A stretch of DNA of 64,000 nucleotides from an uncultured Collinsella sp. (GTDB lineage: Bacteria > Actinomycetota > Coriobacteriia > Coriobacteriales > Coriobacteriaceae). Position 1 is the stretch's first letter. Every line of letters starts with the position of its first letter. Positions 35,755-45,464 of the stretch are shown here, piece by piece. Where the stretch lies: positions 12,151 to 76,150 of the forward strand of contig CAJLUE010000003.1 in assembly GCA_905209765.1 (NCBI GenBank), in the 5' to 3' direction. The position numbers were made by a program, and so were the translations under genes. The notes under the pieces were generated by a model. The model did not search any database and was not told the DNA's origin. It was given only the letters and a program-made list of their open reading frames with translations.

Positions 35755-38568
35755 TTACCCCGTGTTCTGCAAACCTGCCGAGACGCCGGTCACAGTCGAA
35801 AGAATAAGGCTCATGTACTCGGCCTTCTTCTCCTCGGCCATCTCGTCCTGGTTCATACGAACCTCGCGAAGGGCGCGGACCTGTGCGATGGACAGGGCGT
35901 CGACGTAGGGGTTACGGACGCGAACGGCGCAGCCGAGCACGCGACGGCGCTGAAGCGGCCATTCGTCACCGACGATGGCAAGGACCCACTTACGCGTGAG
36001 CTGCATCTCGGTGAAGACCTTCTCGGACAGATCCTGGCGATCGCCCAGGTGCAGATACATCTTGGCGATGCGCTGGTCGGTCTTAGCGATCGACATCTCG
36101 ATGTTGTCGATAAAGGTGCGGAAGAACGGCCACTCCTGGTAGGCAGCCTTAAGCTGGTCCAGATCGCCAAACTGCTCGCAGGCGGTACCCAGGCCGTACC
36201 AAGCGGCCAGATTGATGCGCGCCTGGCTCCAGCTGAAGATCCACGGAATGGTACGCAGGTCGTCGAGCGACTTGGCACCCAAGCCGCGCTTGGCGGGACG
36301 CGAGCCGATCGGCAGCAGACCGACCTCGGTCAGCGGCGTCACGGTCGAGAACCACGGTGTAAAGTCCTCGGTGTTCAGCAGGTCCAGATAGCGCTCGTGG
36401 CTTGCGGCGTTGAGCTTCTCGGCCATATCCCAGAACTTCTGCGTGGTCTCGGTGTTGGTCTTCTCGACACTCGGGGCCGACTGCAAAAGCGTTGCGGCGG
36501 CAACGGACTCAACATGGCGCTGAGCCAGCGTGCGGTTGCCGTAACGGGCAAAGATGACCTCGCCCTGCTCGGTGAGCTTAAAGAAGCAGTTGACCGAACC
36601 CTTGGGCTGAGCCAGCACGGCCTTGTTGGCCGGGCCGCCGCCACGGCCCACGGCACCGCCGCGACCGTGCATGAGCACCAGGTCGATATCGTTCTTCTCT
36701 GCCCACTTGGCGATGCGCTCCTGCGCGGAGTGCAGCGCGAGCATGGCCGTGGTAGGACCGGCGTCCTTGGAGGAGTCGGAGTAGCCCAGCATAACCTCCA
36801 TGCGGCGGTTGGTCTGGGCAAGGCGCTTCTGCACCACGGGCAGCGTGAGCATCTGGTCGAGCACGTCGACGCAGCCCTCGAGGTCCTCGAGCTGCTCGAA
36901 CAGCGGGATCACATCGAGCTCGGGGACATCCTCCTCGTGTGCAAAGGACAGGTGGGCGAGCTCAAAGACGTCGGCCACATGCTGGGCGCTCTTAGTGAAC
37001 GAAATGATGTAGCGGTGCGCCATCTTCTTGCCGTAGCGCTTTTGGATGGAGCCGATAGCGCGGAAGGTATCGATGACCTCGCGCGTCATGGGCTGCAGGT
37101 CGCCGTGGATACCGTTCTCGTGGATATCCTTGAGGGCGCGGGCATGCACCACGGAGTGCTGACGGAACTCCATCTCGACCATGTGGAAGCCGAAGGACTC
37201 GACCTGCCAGATGATGGTCTGGACCGGGCCGTAGGCAGCACGGACGGCACCGCAGGCGGCCAGCGAACGCTGGACGACGCGCAGGTCATCCAAGAACTCA
37301 TCGGCGCTGTGGTACATCGTGTCGGTGATGCGACGCACGGTGGCGTTCAGACGATCGGCCATGACGAGCATGACGGCGCGATGCGGCTCGTGCTCGGAGA
37401 TCAGCTCGGCGCGGGCCGTGTACCGAGGGCTCATCTCGACCTGATGGTTCCACAGGTTAATGAGCTCGGCAGAAGGCTTGCTGTAGGTGGCCTCGAGCGT
37501 GAGGTTGCGGCCGATGCGGCGGCACTTGTCCTCAAGCTTGAGCACCATGTGCGTAAAGTACTTGGCGGCGACCTCGCGGCTCACCTTGGCGGTGACGTTG
37601 GGGTTACCGTCGCGGTCGGAACCGATCCAGCTACCGGGATGGAAGAACGCCGGGCACAGCGGCGGCACGGTACCGGCCTTGTCGCCCAGCACCCAGTCGT
37701 CAAAACGACGATAGATAACGGGGATAACGTCGAACAGCGTGTTGTCGAAGATGTCGATGATGGTATCGGCTTCCTCGACCGGCGTGGGCTTCTTGAGCGC
37801 GATGGGGCTCGTACGCACCAGGGCGTCGATCTCCTGCAGCATATGGCGCTCGTTCTCCACCAGGTCGGAGCCGCCCAGACGCGGACGCTCCTCCAACAGG
37901 TTGGAGATACGGCGAATCTTGCCCTCGACGGCCTTACGACGGGCCTCGGTGGGATGTGCGGTAAAGACAGGGTGGAACTCGAGCTTGCCAAGCAGCTCGT
38001 TGGCGCCCTCGACACCCATCTCGTCTACCAGCTGGTGATAGGCAACGGTGAGTTCGTTGGCGGGATCGACCTCGGTATCGGTCGACGCACCGGCCTCGCG
38101 CTCGCGCAGCTGCGCCACGCGGTAATTCTCCTCCGACAGGTTTGCCAGGTGGAAGAAGCTCGTAAAGGCGCGAACGATGACCTGCTGCTTATCGAGCGGC
38201 AGACTGTCGATCAGATCGACGACTTCACGAAATGCCACGGCGGTGGACTCGTCGGCGGTGGGCACGCCCTGCTCGTCGACGGCCTCGTCGGCAGCGCGCG
38301 TACCGGGATTACCGGCGTTGGCCACAATCTCGGCCGACAGAATCTTGTCGAACAGGTCCGCGATCTCGGGATCATACTCGCTAAGCACACGACGCTCCAG
38401 GCGCAGGAACAGCGCCAGATCATCGCGCAGCTCCTCGGGGATCTCGATCTCGGCGAGACGCTCCCTGGACTCGGCATTCGAGCCGATTCGGTTAACGAGG
38501 CGGTTGACCACGGCAGCGACGCGCGCCGCGGCTTCGGGTACAGACTGGTTGCTTAGGTTCTCAGCCAC
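35755..38568 (-). CDS. ppc: Phosphoenolpyruvate carboxylase
   Basis: About 937 residues. It adds bicarbonate to phosphoenolpyruvate to give oxaloacetate, refilling the C4 pool for anaerobic succinate formation and amino acid synthesis. The catalytic His is in VFTAHPTEARRKAV, the PEP-binding loop in MHGRGGAVGRGGGPANKAVL, with GYSDSSKDAGPTTA also present, and the protein ends in QNTG as PEPC proteins do. I prefer the GTG at 38568 (GGAGG 4 bases upstream) to the ATG at 38580, where the purine run abuts the codon. Long single gene followed by the nested cruciform. Confidence 0.95.
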   Translation of the reverse strand: MAENLSNQSVPEAAARVAAVVNRLVNRIGSNAESRERLAEIEIPEELRDDLALFLRLERRVLSEYDPEIADLFDKILSAEIVANAGNPGTRAADEAVDEQGVPTADESTAVAFREVVDLIDSLPLDKQQVIVRAFTSFFHLANLSEENYRVAQLREREAGASTDTEVDPANELTVAYHQLVDEMGVEGANELLGKLEFHPVFTAHPTEARRKAVEGKIRRISNLLEERPRLGGSDLVENERHMLQEIDALVRTSPIALKKPTPVEEADTIIDIFDNTLFDVIPVIYRRFDDWVLGDKAGTVPPLCPAFFHPGSWIGSDRDGNPNVTAKVSREVAAKYFTHMVLKLEDKCRRIGRNLTLEATYSKPSAELINLWNHQVEMSPRYTARAELISEHEPHRAVMLVMADRLNATVRRITDTMYHSADEFLDDLRVVQRSLAACGAVRAAYGPVQTIIWQVESFGFHMVEMEFRQHSVVHARALKDIHENGIHGDLQPMTREVIDTFRAIGSIQKRYGKKMAHRYIISFTKSAQHVADVFELAHLSFAHEEDVPELDVIPLFEQLEDLEGCVDVLDQMLTLPVVQKRLAQTNRRMEVMLGYSDSSKDAGPTTAMLALHSAQERIAKWAEKNDIDLVLMHGRGGAVGRGGGPANKAVLAQPKGSVNCFFKLTEQGEVIFARYGNRTLAQRHVESVAAATLLQSAPSVEKTNTETTQKFWDMAEKLNAASHERYLDLLNTEDFTPWFSTVTPLTEVGLLPIGSRPAKRGLGAKSLDDLRTIPWIFSWSQARINLAAWYGLGTACEQFGDLDQLKAAYQEWPFFRTFIDNIEMSIAKTDQRIAKMYLHLGDRQDLSEKVFTEMQLTRKWVLAIVGDEWPLQRRRVLGCAVRVRNPYVDALSIAQVRALREVRMNQDEMAEEKKAEYMSLILSTVTGVSAGLQNTG

Positions 38569-38727
38569 GTTTCCTCCCATTCCTCCTTCTATGCACGTAA
38601 CATGCGGTATTTATTATAGGCACTCGGCAAAAACTTTCGACGCTGATTGCGCTTTACCACACAAAAGTATTTTCTGCATTGCAAGGCTTTTTGCCCCAAA
38701 TGGTCGTATTTCTCGGTGGACGGCATA

Positions 38728-38768
38728 TGCAAACGGGGGTATTCCGCATAAATGCGAAACACCCCCGT
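38728..38768 (-). terminator. Terminator of hisS
   Basis: ACGGGGGT and ACCCCCGT pair, with an inner GCAT/ATGC pairing, and the minus strand continues into TTTGCATAT. It lies about 58 bases past the hisS stop. Confidence 0.7.
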
Positions 38769-38825
38769 AACAATCGTTCTCCATGAGCAGGGCACGTTTG
38801 CAGGCCCGCAGCTCAAAAAGATGCG

Positions 38826-40139
38826 CTACAGACGCTCGCGAACCGCCTCGACCACGTTGGCCAAATCGACGAGGAGCTCGTCATGGCTCTCCATGTCGCG
38901 CACCTTGACCTTGCCGGCGGCAAGCTCGTCGCCACCCAAGACCAAAATGAGCTTGGCGCCCACCTTGTCGGCCTGCTTAAACTGGGCCTTGAGCGAACGA
39001 CCCTGATAGTCTGCCTCGGTCACGATACCTGCGGCGCGAAGCTGCTGCGTAATGACAAAGACGTTCTGGCGCAGCTCCTTGCCGGCGTTGGCGACGTAGA
39101 CGCACGGGACCTCCTCGGCACCCAGGTCGCTGCCAAAGGCCTGCAAGGCCAGCAGAGCGCGCTCAAAACCGACAGCGAAGCCGACGCCTGCCGTGGGCTT
39201 GCCACCTTCGAGCTCAACGAGGCCATCGTAGCGACCGCCGCCACCGATGGAGCCGACACCGGCGCCGGGAGCCTCGACCTCAAAGACAGTACGGGTGTAG
39301 TAGTCCAGGCCGCGCACCAAGGTGGGATCCTCGACATACTCGATACCCGCCGCATCCAAATAGCGCTTGACCTGCTCGTAGTGCTCGCGGCACTCATTGC
39401 ACAGGTTGTCGCCCATCAGCGGGGCGTCGGCCATGATCTCGCGGCAATGATCGTTCTTGCAGTCGAAGGCGCGCAACGGGTTGAGCTCGGCGCGCTCGCG
39501 GCACTCATCGCACATCTCGTCGGCGTGATCGAGGATAAACTGCTTGACCTGCTCGCGGTATGCCGGACGGCACTGCGCATCGCCCATCGAGTTAATAAGC
39601 AGGCGAAGCCTGGACAGATCGAAGCCCAGGCGCTTGTAGAACTCCATGAGCATAATGATGCACTCGGCGTCGGCAGCCGGATCGGGAGCGCCGAGCCATT
39701 CGATGCCCACCTGGTGGAACTGGCGCAGGCGACCCTTCTGGGGACGCTCGCCACGGAACATGGCCTCGGCGTAATAGGCCTTAAACGGCGTGGAGCCCTG
39801 GGGCACCAGGTTGTTCTCCACGACGGCGCGCACCACACCAGCCGTGCCCTCGGGGCGAAGCGCCAAGCGCTGCTTGGGCTTGAGCTTGGTATCGGTACCC
39901 TCGGTAAAGACGCGCTCCAGGTTGGCACCGCTAAACACGCGGAACATCTCCTTGCGAACGACGTCGGTCGACTGGCCGATACCGTGGACAAACACGTCCA
40001 CCTGCTCGATCGCGGGCGTCTCGATGGGCTTAAAACCAAACGGCTCGAACACGCCGGCCGCAATCTGCTGCATCTTTTGCCAGGCGCGCATCTCGGCGCC
40101 GATAAGGTCGCGGGTTCCCTCCGCCTTCTGTGCCTGCAT
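38826..40139 (-). CDS. hisS: Histidyl-tRNA synthetase
   Basis: 437 residues, a class II synthetase. Motif 1 region KPIETPAIEQVDVF, motif 2 FRGERPQKGRLRQFHQVGIE, the histidine-specific LVRGLDYYTRTVFE, motif 3 AVGFERALLAL and the C-terminal anticodon domain (KAQFKQADKVGAKLILVLG) are all in order. It charges tRNA-His. The ATG at 40139 has AAAGGTG upstream. A Cys-rich insertion between motifs 2 and 3 (DEMCDECRERAELNPLRAFD, LCNECREHYE) may bind zinc, as in some bacterial HisRS. Confidence 0.95.
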   Translation of the reverse strand: MQAQKAEGTRDLIGAEMRAWQKMQQIAAGVFEPFGFKPIETPAIEQVDVFVHGIGQSTDVVRKEMFRVFSGANLERVFTEGTDTKLKPKQRLALRPEGTAGVVRAVVENNLVPQGSTPFKAYYAEAMFRGERPQKGRLRQFHQVGIEWLGAPDPAADAECIIMLMEFYKRLGFDLSRLRLLINSMGDAQCRPAYREQVKQFILDHADEMCDECRERAELNPLRAFDCKNDHCREIMADAPLMGDNLCNECREHYEQVKRYLDAAGIEYVEDPTLVRGLDYYTRTVFEVEAPGAGVGSIGGGGRYDGLVELEGGKPTAGVGFAVGFERALLALQAFGSDLGAEEVPCVYVANAGKELRQNVFVITQQLRAAGIVTEADYQGRSLKAQFKQADKVGAKLILVLGGDELAAGKVKVRDMESHDELLVDLANVVEAVRERL

Positions 40140-40189
40140 GGGCAAACACCTTTCTTTTGTATCGCGTCATAGGTAGTGGTCATTATACG

Positions 40190-40264
40190 GCACAAAAACA
40201 AAACGCGGCGGCGCGTCTGACCGAACGAGGGTATGGGGACTCGTTCGGCCAGATGCGCCGCCGC
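40190..40264 (-). terminator. Long terminator stem upstream of hisS
   Basis: Arms 40205-40229 and 40240-40264 match at 23 of 25 positions; the minus strand then reads GTTTTGTTTTTG. It would end transcription from the M20 gene and MFS remnant before hisS. Confidence 0.75.
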
Positions 40265-40271
40265 TATTTGT

Positions 40272-40333
40272 GATCCCTTTTCCTCCGTCCCCTTCGGGTC
40301 ACATGATCTGCTGGGGACGGAGGAAAACGGATC
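40272..40333. repeat. Inverted repeat, 20-bp arms
   Basis: Arms 40272-40291 and 40314-40333 match at 19 of 20 positions (core TTTTCCTCCGTCCC) around a 22-base centre. No coding potential. First of two adjacent long palindromes. Confidence 0.65.
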
Positions 40334-40342
40334 ATTTCGTAG

Positions 40343-40410
40343 GCCCGTGGCCGCCTTGGAAACCGAATGATGGTACGAGCATCCATTCGGCTTCCAAGGC
40401 AGCCACGGGC
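40343..40410. repeat. Inverted repeat, 27-bp arms
   Basis: Arms 40343-40369 and 40384-40410 match at 25 of 27 positions (cores GCCCGTGG and GCCTTGGAA) around 14 bases. It lies 33 bp past the stop of the MFS remnant. Confidence 0.65.
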
Positions 40411-40443
40411 AGAACGGGGCGAACAGCAAAGAGCGACGGGCGT

Positions 40444-40640
40444 CTACTCCCCCGCCACGCTCGCGCGCAGCTTGGCGGCGATGGGCTCGGATGCCAGCAG
40501 GAACACGAGCATGACCGCGGAGCACGCCAGGCACACAATCCAGGTGCTCGCAAAGGAGCCCGTGGCATCGAACAGCACGCCCGAGACGATGGCGCCGGTA
40601 GTGCCCAAGATTGCCTTGAAAGACAAGGGCATAGGCCTTA
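40444..40640 (-). pseudogene. MFS transporter, C-terminal remnant
   Basis: About 65 codons with two hydrophobic segments: GTTGAIVSGVLFDATGSFAS and TWIVCLACSAVMLVFLLASE, then a basic tail and stop. This matches the last helices of an MFS permease (normally over 400 residues). Upstream the frame runs into a palindrome at 40597-40682 and then into the M20 gene, so the first 85 percent is missing. No ribosome site. Confidence 0.7.
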
Positions 40641-40682
40641 TGGCCATGCCCGCAGGCTTGAAAGGCAAGGTTGGGCACTACC
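40597..40682. repeat. Fold-back palindrome at the M20/MFS junction
   Basis: GGTAGTGCCCAA at 40597-40608 and its exact reverse complement at 40671-40682 are the ends of an imperfect palindrome with central GGCC-TTAT-GGCC. One arm is coding sequence of the MFS remnant and the other spans the stop codon of the M20 gene. Confidence 0.6.
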
Positions 40683-41973
40683 GCTGGTCGGCGATATAGC
40701 CCAAAGCGACTGCCGCATAAGCCGCGGCGCCGAGCGGCAGCTCGGCATCGCTAAAGCGTGCCTTGGGATGGTGCTGAGCAAAATGCTCGTCCGTATCAGT
40801 CACGGCAGCGCCCACGGTAAAGTACGCACTCGGGATCTCGCTCGAGATCAACGCGAAGTCCTCGCTCGCCATGGCGTGGAACAGTGGCAAGAAGGCGGAC
40901 TTGGGCAGCACCGCGCCCACGTAGCCAAGCGACGCCTGCGTCATGTCGTCATCGAGTACGAGCGGGGGAACATCCGAGAGCGTCTCGATAGTCGCCGGCG
41001 TACGATAGGTCGTGGCCACGCCTTTGACGACCTCCGCGATGCGGGTCTTGAGGTGCTCCATGAGCTCGACGTCGAAGCCACGCAGCGTTCCCTCGAGCAC
41101 ACAAGTGTCGGGGATGACATTTGCGGCCTGACCGCCGGCGAACTTGCCAACGGTCAGTGCGACCTCCTTGGCCGCCGGCACTTCGCGAGCGATGAGCTCC
41201 TGAAGCGCCAGGTGCACATGGACGCCGGCCGTGATGGGGTCGATGCAGATCTCGGGGCTCGAGCCATGGCCGCCCTTGCCCTGCAGCGTGATGCGAAAAC
41301 CGTACACGCCCGAGAGCGCCGGGCTGCCGTAGAGCACCAGGCCAAGCGGCGACTGGCTATTGACATGCATGGCAAAGGCGACCTGAGGACGCGGGTTCTG
41401 CAGCAGACCGTCGGCGATGGCGGCGCGGGCACCCTCAAAGGTCTCCTCGCCCGGCTGGAACAGCAGTTTGACGGTTGCATTGGCGTCGATAAGCTCGGCC
41501 TCGCGGGCCTTGAGCAGGCGTGCCGCACCAAGCAGCGCCGTCGCGTGCATATCGTGACCGCAAGCATGCATGCAGCCGTTCGTAGAGGCGAAAGGCTCGC
41601 CGGATTCTTCGGCAACGGGCAAGGCATCCATGTCGCCACGCAGCATGATGACCGTACCGGCCTGTTCGTCCGTGCAGACGCCATTGCCCTGGGCCGCGGC
41701 GGCACCGACGCCGACAAGGCCCACAACACAGGAACCATCGACGAGCGTGGCAAATGGGATGTCCATCTCGGTCAGGCGCGCTTGAATATACGCAGAGGTC
41801 TGCGGGAGGCTATTACCCAGCTCGGGCATCTGGTGTAAATCGTGTCGCCACGCAGCGAGCTCGTCTGCAAAAGCCTGAGCTTCTGCAACAAGACCGTCAC
41901 CGATAGCGGCCTGCGCCGCCGCGGTGGCCTTGGGCGCTGATTGCGGTTGAAGATCGGACAAAGCTGGTGCCAT
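40678..41973 (-). CDS. M20-family amidohydrolase/peptidase
   Basis: 431 residues of the M20D group (aminoacylase, hippurate hydrolase, IAA-amino-acid hydrolase type). The dinuclear metal site is in MLRGDMDALPVAEESG, GCMHACGHDMHATALLGAAR and LFQPGEETFEGA, and the late His in LFHAMASEDFALI. A dimerisation domain lies in the middle (GGHGSSPEICIDPITAGVHV). It removes acyl groups from N-acyl amino acids or similar amides. The start at 41973 has GGAGGG upstream. The stop codon lies inside the fold-back palindrome, which may have altered the C-terminus. Confidence 0.88.
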   Translation of the reverse strand: MAPALSDLQPQSAPKATAAAQAAIGDGLVAEAQAFADELAAWRHDLHQMPELGNSLPQTSAYIQARLTEMDIPFATLVDGSCVVGLVGVGAAAAQGNGVCTDEQAGTVIMLRGDMDALPVAEESGEPFASTNGCMHACGHDMHATALLGAARLLKAREAELIDANATVKLLFQPGEETFEGARAAIADGLLQNPRPQVAFAMHVNSQSPLGLVLYGSPALSGVYGFRITLQGKGGHGSSPEICIDPITAGVHVHLALQELIAREVPAAKEVALTVGKFAGGQAANVIPDTCVLEGTLRGFDVELMEHLKTRIAEVVKGVATTYRTPATIETLSDVPPLVLDDDMTQASLGYVGAVLPKSAFLPLFHAMASEDFALISSEIPSAYFTVGAAVTDTDEHFAQHHPKARFSDAELPLGAAAYAAVALGYIADQR

Positions 41974-42052
41974 AGATGCCCTCCAGTATCGTTTTTGCAG
42001 CAAGCACTTTGATAGCGTAAAGCGCAAGGTACTACTTTAAGTGCGAGGCATA

Positions 42053-42077
42053 AAAAATGCCGCCCCGGGAGGGCGGC
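42053..42077 (-). terminator. Terminator of the DMT transporter gene
   Basis: GCCGCCC and GGGCGGC form a 7-bp GC stem, then ATTTTTTA on the minus strand. It lies 13 bases past the stop. Confidence 0.85.
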
Positions 42078-42089
42078 GCAACAAGTTGT

Positions 42090-43073
42090 TTACAATTGCG
42101 GGCGCGGCTTTCGACGCAAAAAATCGAAGTGAGTCTCGCTCAAGATAATCGACAGGAAGATGAGCGCGAAGCCGGCGAGCAGGCGCGAGGTGAGCGCCTC
42201 CCCCATCAGCAGCACCGAGAACAGCACACCCGAAGGCGACTCCATCGAAAGGAGCAGCGAGCCCGTCGAGGCCGGGACATGCGCCAGGCCGACGTTTTGG
42301 ATGAGCAGAGCCGCGCATGTGCAGCCCACCGAGAGAAACGCCATCGCACTGATAAAGCTCGGCGTCCACACGGACAGAGGCGCTTGGGTCTCGAATAGCA
42401 GCGACGTTGCCAGGCTCAGCACGCCGTTGCCCACAAACATCCAAAACGTGATGACGTTGATGTCCATTTTGCGACCGTACTTGGCAGTCACCGCCATCTG
42501 GATGGCGAAAAAAGCCGCACCCGCCAGCGTAATGACGTCACCAATGTTGAATTCAACGCTATCGAGTGCGACGAGGCCAATGCCCGCTAGGCACAGCAGC
42601 GCGGCACCCAAGTTGTAGCGCGTGAGCTTTTCGCCGCTCAGGAAATAGCTCGCAAACGGCACAAGGATGCAATACGTGCCCGTCAAAAAAGCATTCTTGC
42701 CCGCCGTAGTATGTGCCAGACCGACCGTCTGCAACGCATAGGCCGCCCACATGAGCACGCCCATACTCAGGCCAACGATCAGGTTGCGAGCGTTGAGGTG
42801 CGCGATGATGCGCTTGTGGAAGACGACAAACATGACCAACGCTGCGGGCAGAAAGCGCACGTAGAGCAGTTCAAACACCGGAATGGTGCCGAGTGCGTCC
42901 TTCATAGTGGTAAAGGAGTAGCCCCAGATGACCGCCACCGAAAGGAGCAGAACCTTCCAGAACAGCGGCGAGCGAGCGCCGGCGCCGCGGGAGGTGCCGC
43001 CCGCGCCCAGGTCCTCGCGAGCAACAGGGCTATCGGGCAAGTTTTCGATTTCGTTGGCAGCGTATTGGGCCAT
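42090..43073 (-). CDS. EamA/DMT-family transporter
   Basis: 327 residues with ten predicted membrane segments in two EamA repeats. The first repeat has LLSVAVIWGYSFTTMKDALG and FHKRIIAHLNARNLIVGLSM; the second GNGVLSLATSLLFETQAPLS and a conserved PASTGSLLLSMESPSGVLFS segment. Such drug/metabolite transporters export or import amino acids, nucleosides or other small molecules; the substrate is not known. Single gene with its own terminator. Confidence 0.88.
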   Translation of the reverse strand: MAQYAANEIENLPDSPVAREDLGAGGTSRGAGARSPLFWKVLLLSVAVIWGYSFTTMKDALGTIPVFELLYVRFLPAALVMFVVFHKRIIAHLNARNLIVGLSMGVLMWAAYALQTVGLAHTTAGKNAFLTGTYCILVPFASYFLSGEKLTRYNLGAALLCLAGIGLVALDSVEFNIGDVITLAGAAFFAIQMAVTAKYGRKMDINVITFWMFVGNGVLSLATSLLFETQAPLSVWTPSFISAMAFLSVGCTCAALLIQNVGLAHVPASTGSLLLSMESPSGVLFSVLLMGEALTSRLLAGFALIFLSIILSETHFDFLRRKPRPQL

Positions 43074-43143
43074 GGAACATCCTCACACTCAAACTGGGCG
43101 TGGTGTCCGCACGCGTATGGCTGCGTGCCGCCTCATGGTCAAA

Positions 43144-43180
43144 TAAAAACGGGGCGCACCGGACCCCCGGCACGCCCCGC
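43144..43180 (-). terminator. Terminator of the YhgE/Pip operon
   Basis: CGGGGCG and CGCCCCG with inner CCGG pairing form a GC-rich stem, followed on the minus strand by TTTTTATTTG. It lies 95 bases past the YhgE stop. Confidence 0.8.
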
Positions 43181-43274
43181 TACTGTAACAACAACCAAGC
43201 AACCCGTGCAATTCACTACGCTAAAGCATCGGGTTGGAAGGCCTCGATGTTCCGACGGCGTTTACGTCGCTGCA

Positions 43275-45464
43275 TTAAATCAATTTGGTTGACTCCAGCT
43301 TTTCGATGATCCAGTCGTTGGCTTTGATAACCGGGCGGCGGAAGACGACGCCCAGGGCCAGCGACGGAATCAGATAGCTCGCCAGAATGCCCAACTCAAC
43401 CCAGTACTCCATATGGTAGGCACCGGCCATGGCGGCGTGCATGGCGTTGATGCCGTGGGTAAACGGCAGGAACGGGTAGATCGCCTGGAACACGGGGCCG
43501 GTCATCTCGATGGGGAACGTACCGCCCGAACCGCCGACCTGCATGACCAGCAGCACGACGGCGAGGGCCTTGCCGATATCTCCAAACGATACCGTAAGCG
43601 TGTAGACGATATTGGAGAACACGAGACTCGCGACCCAGCCCGCCAGCACAAACTGCAGCGGGTCGTCGCACTGAATACCAAAGAACAGAATGTCGCCCGC
43701 GCACACGAGCGTTGCCTGCAGCAGAGCCAGACCGCCAAAGAACAGGTAGCGACCCAAGTAGATCTCGTGCAGGCGCACGGGGATGAGCTCGTTGATAAGC
43801 TCATCATCAACCGAGACCTTCATCATGGCCGCCAGTACGATCGAGCCGACCCATAGCGACAGAATCGTGTAGAACGGCGCCATGGCCGAACCGTAGTTGC
43901 GGATTGGATAGACCGGCTTACGGTCGAGTGCGACAGGGCCGGAAAGCGACACGGCGAGGGCATCGGGGTCGCTGCCAATCATTGTCTTAATCATGGCCAG
44001 GTCACCCGAGATCAGAGCGCTATCAAGCTCGTCCTTAAAGGCGCTGATCTTGTCCGACGCCTCGCCCAGCTGATCGGAAGCCTTGTTGACGAGCCTTGCA
44101 GCCTTGGAGAGACCCTTCGCGAGCGAACCAGAGGCGTCGGTCAGACCGCTCACGGCGCTATCCAAGTCACCCGAGATACCGTTCAGGGAATCCAGAACGC
44201 CCGAAATGGTCTTCTTGAGCTCCTTGGCCTTAACCGAGAACGTAGAATCGTAGTCGGACTTGGCACCCGAGATACCCGCCTTGGCATCGGCGATGGCCTG
44301 GTCGACCTCGGCGCGCGAGTTGTTGACCTCCGCCATGCTGTCCGAAAGGGACTTTGCGGTCGCCGTCAGGTCCTTCGCATTGTTGCGGTACTCCACGGCA
44401 ATTCTGCCCAGCGACGTCGCAGCGGACTTAAGGCCGTCTTTGAGCTTGTCATCACTCACCTGGTCGGCAAGGTTGCGGAGACGATCGGCCATCGCATCGA
44501 TATCGTCAGCACGCGTATTGAGCGCCGCTGCGGCTTCGTTGAGCTGAGACACTGTAAGGTCAACATGCTGATTCGCGGCATCGAATGCCTTCGCAAGCTC
44601 GGCGGACACGTTGTCGAACGAACCCGCGCTTCCGTCAATCGCCGCGTCAACGGCATCGCTGGCGGCCTTGAGCGCTTCCTTGGAATCATTGATGCCGCTC
44701 TTGGCGTGCTCCATCAACTGCTTGGTCGACTCATCGACCGTACCCGTCTGCTGGAGCATACCGCTCGCCGACGTCAACGAATCGGACGTGGAGCTCAAAA
44801 TGCCCGCAAGCGACGTTGCGCTGGCCTGAACGTCCTGCAGGTCCTGGACCGAATCGCCAAGCGTCGAGGACAGGTTGGCGATAAAGTTGCTGACCTGGTC
44901 GGTGCTCATGTAATCGAGCAGGCTGGACACCGTCTTAAGACCGATGCTCGTAATGGTCTCGGTAAAAGTTTCGTTAACCTGGCTCTGAACGGCGCTCGAA
45001 CCCTTCTCGGTCACGATCTGCGCAATGGCGTTGGCCTTCTGGTTCTCGTAAAACTCGATATCGGCGTGTTTCACGTCGGTCGAGAAAAGCGTCATCATGT
45101 CAGCGCTAAACGTTTTGGGGATAACGACGGCAGCATAGTACGCGCCCGACTTAACGCCCTCGATAGCCTTTTCGCGATTGTTGAGCACAACCCAATCGAA
45201 GCTCTCGTTGCCGCGTAGGGTGGCGGTCACGTTTTCGCCCACGTTAACCTCGACGGGGATCAAATCGCTCTCGTAACCCTTATCGGTGTTGACCACGGCG
45301 ATCTTAAGATTGCCGGTGTTGCCGTACGGGTCCCAGCTGCCGGCGATGTTAAACCACGCGTACAGACACGGTACGATAATGAGGCCCATCACGACAACCA
45401 AGCCGATCACGGAGCGAGACACGTTTTGGACATCGCGCTTAAACAGATGCAGGATGTTCTTCAT
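43275..45464 (-). CDS. YhgE/Pip-family membrane protein 1
   Basis: 729 residues. One N-terminal membrane segment (VIGLVVVMGLIIVPCLYAWF) is followed by the family's NIAGSWDPYGNTGNLKIAVV motif, a long extracellular helical region with many Ala/Ser/Asp residues and coiled-coil periodicity (about 190-490), and five C-terminal membrane segments of ABC-2 type. Family members include the phage infection protein Pip and the type VII secretion protein EsaA. The function here is unknown; an export or surface role is likely. The ATG follows the stop of the upstream YhgE gene directly (TAAATG), with GGAGG inside that gene, so translation is coupled. Confidence 0.88.
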   Translation of the reverse strand: MKNILHLFKRDVQNVSRSVIGLVVVMGLIIVPCLYAWFNIAGSWDPYGNTGNLKIAVVNTDKGYESDLIPVEVNVGENVTATLRGNESFDWVVLNNREKAIEGVKSGAYYAAVVIPKTFSADMMTLFSTDVKHADIEFYENQKANAIAQIVTEKGSSAVQSQVNETFTETITSIGLKTVSSLLDYMSTDQVSNFIANLSSTLGDSVQDLQDVQASATSLAGILSSTSDSLTSASGMLQQTGTVDESTKQLMEHAKSGINDSKEALKAASDAVDAAIDGSAGSFDNVSAELAKAFDAANQHVDLTVSQLNEAAAALNTRADDIDAMADRLRNLADQVSDDKLKDGLKSAATSLGRIAVEYRNNAKDLTATAKSLSDSMAEVNNSRAEVDQAIADAKAGISGAKSDYDSTFSVKAKELKKTISGVLDSLNGISGDLDSAVSGLTDASGSLAKGLSKAARLVNKASDQLGEASDKISAFKDELDSALISGDLAMIKTMIGSDPDALAVSLSGPVALDRKPVYPIRNYGSAMAPFYTILSLWVGSIVLAAMMKVSVDDELINELIPVRLHEIYLGRYLFFGGLALLQATLVCAGDILFFGIQCDDPLQFVLAGWVASLVFSNIVYTLTVSFGDIGKALAVVLLVMQVGGSGGTFPIEMTGPVFQAIYPFLPFTHGINAMHAAMAGAYHMEYWVELGILASYLIPSLALGVVFRRPVIKANDWIIEKLESTKLI

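Noticed and set aside
38581..38825. Possible T-box or other riboswitch near hisS and aspS
   Set aside because: No T-box core or specifier-loop structure is visible upstream of either synthetase; only terminators and palindromes are found.
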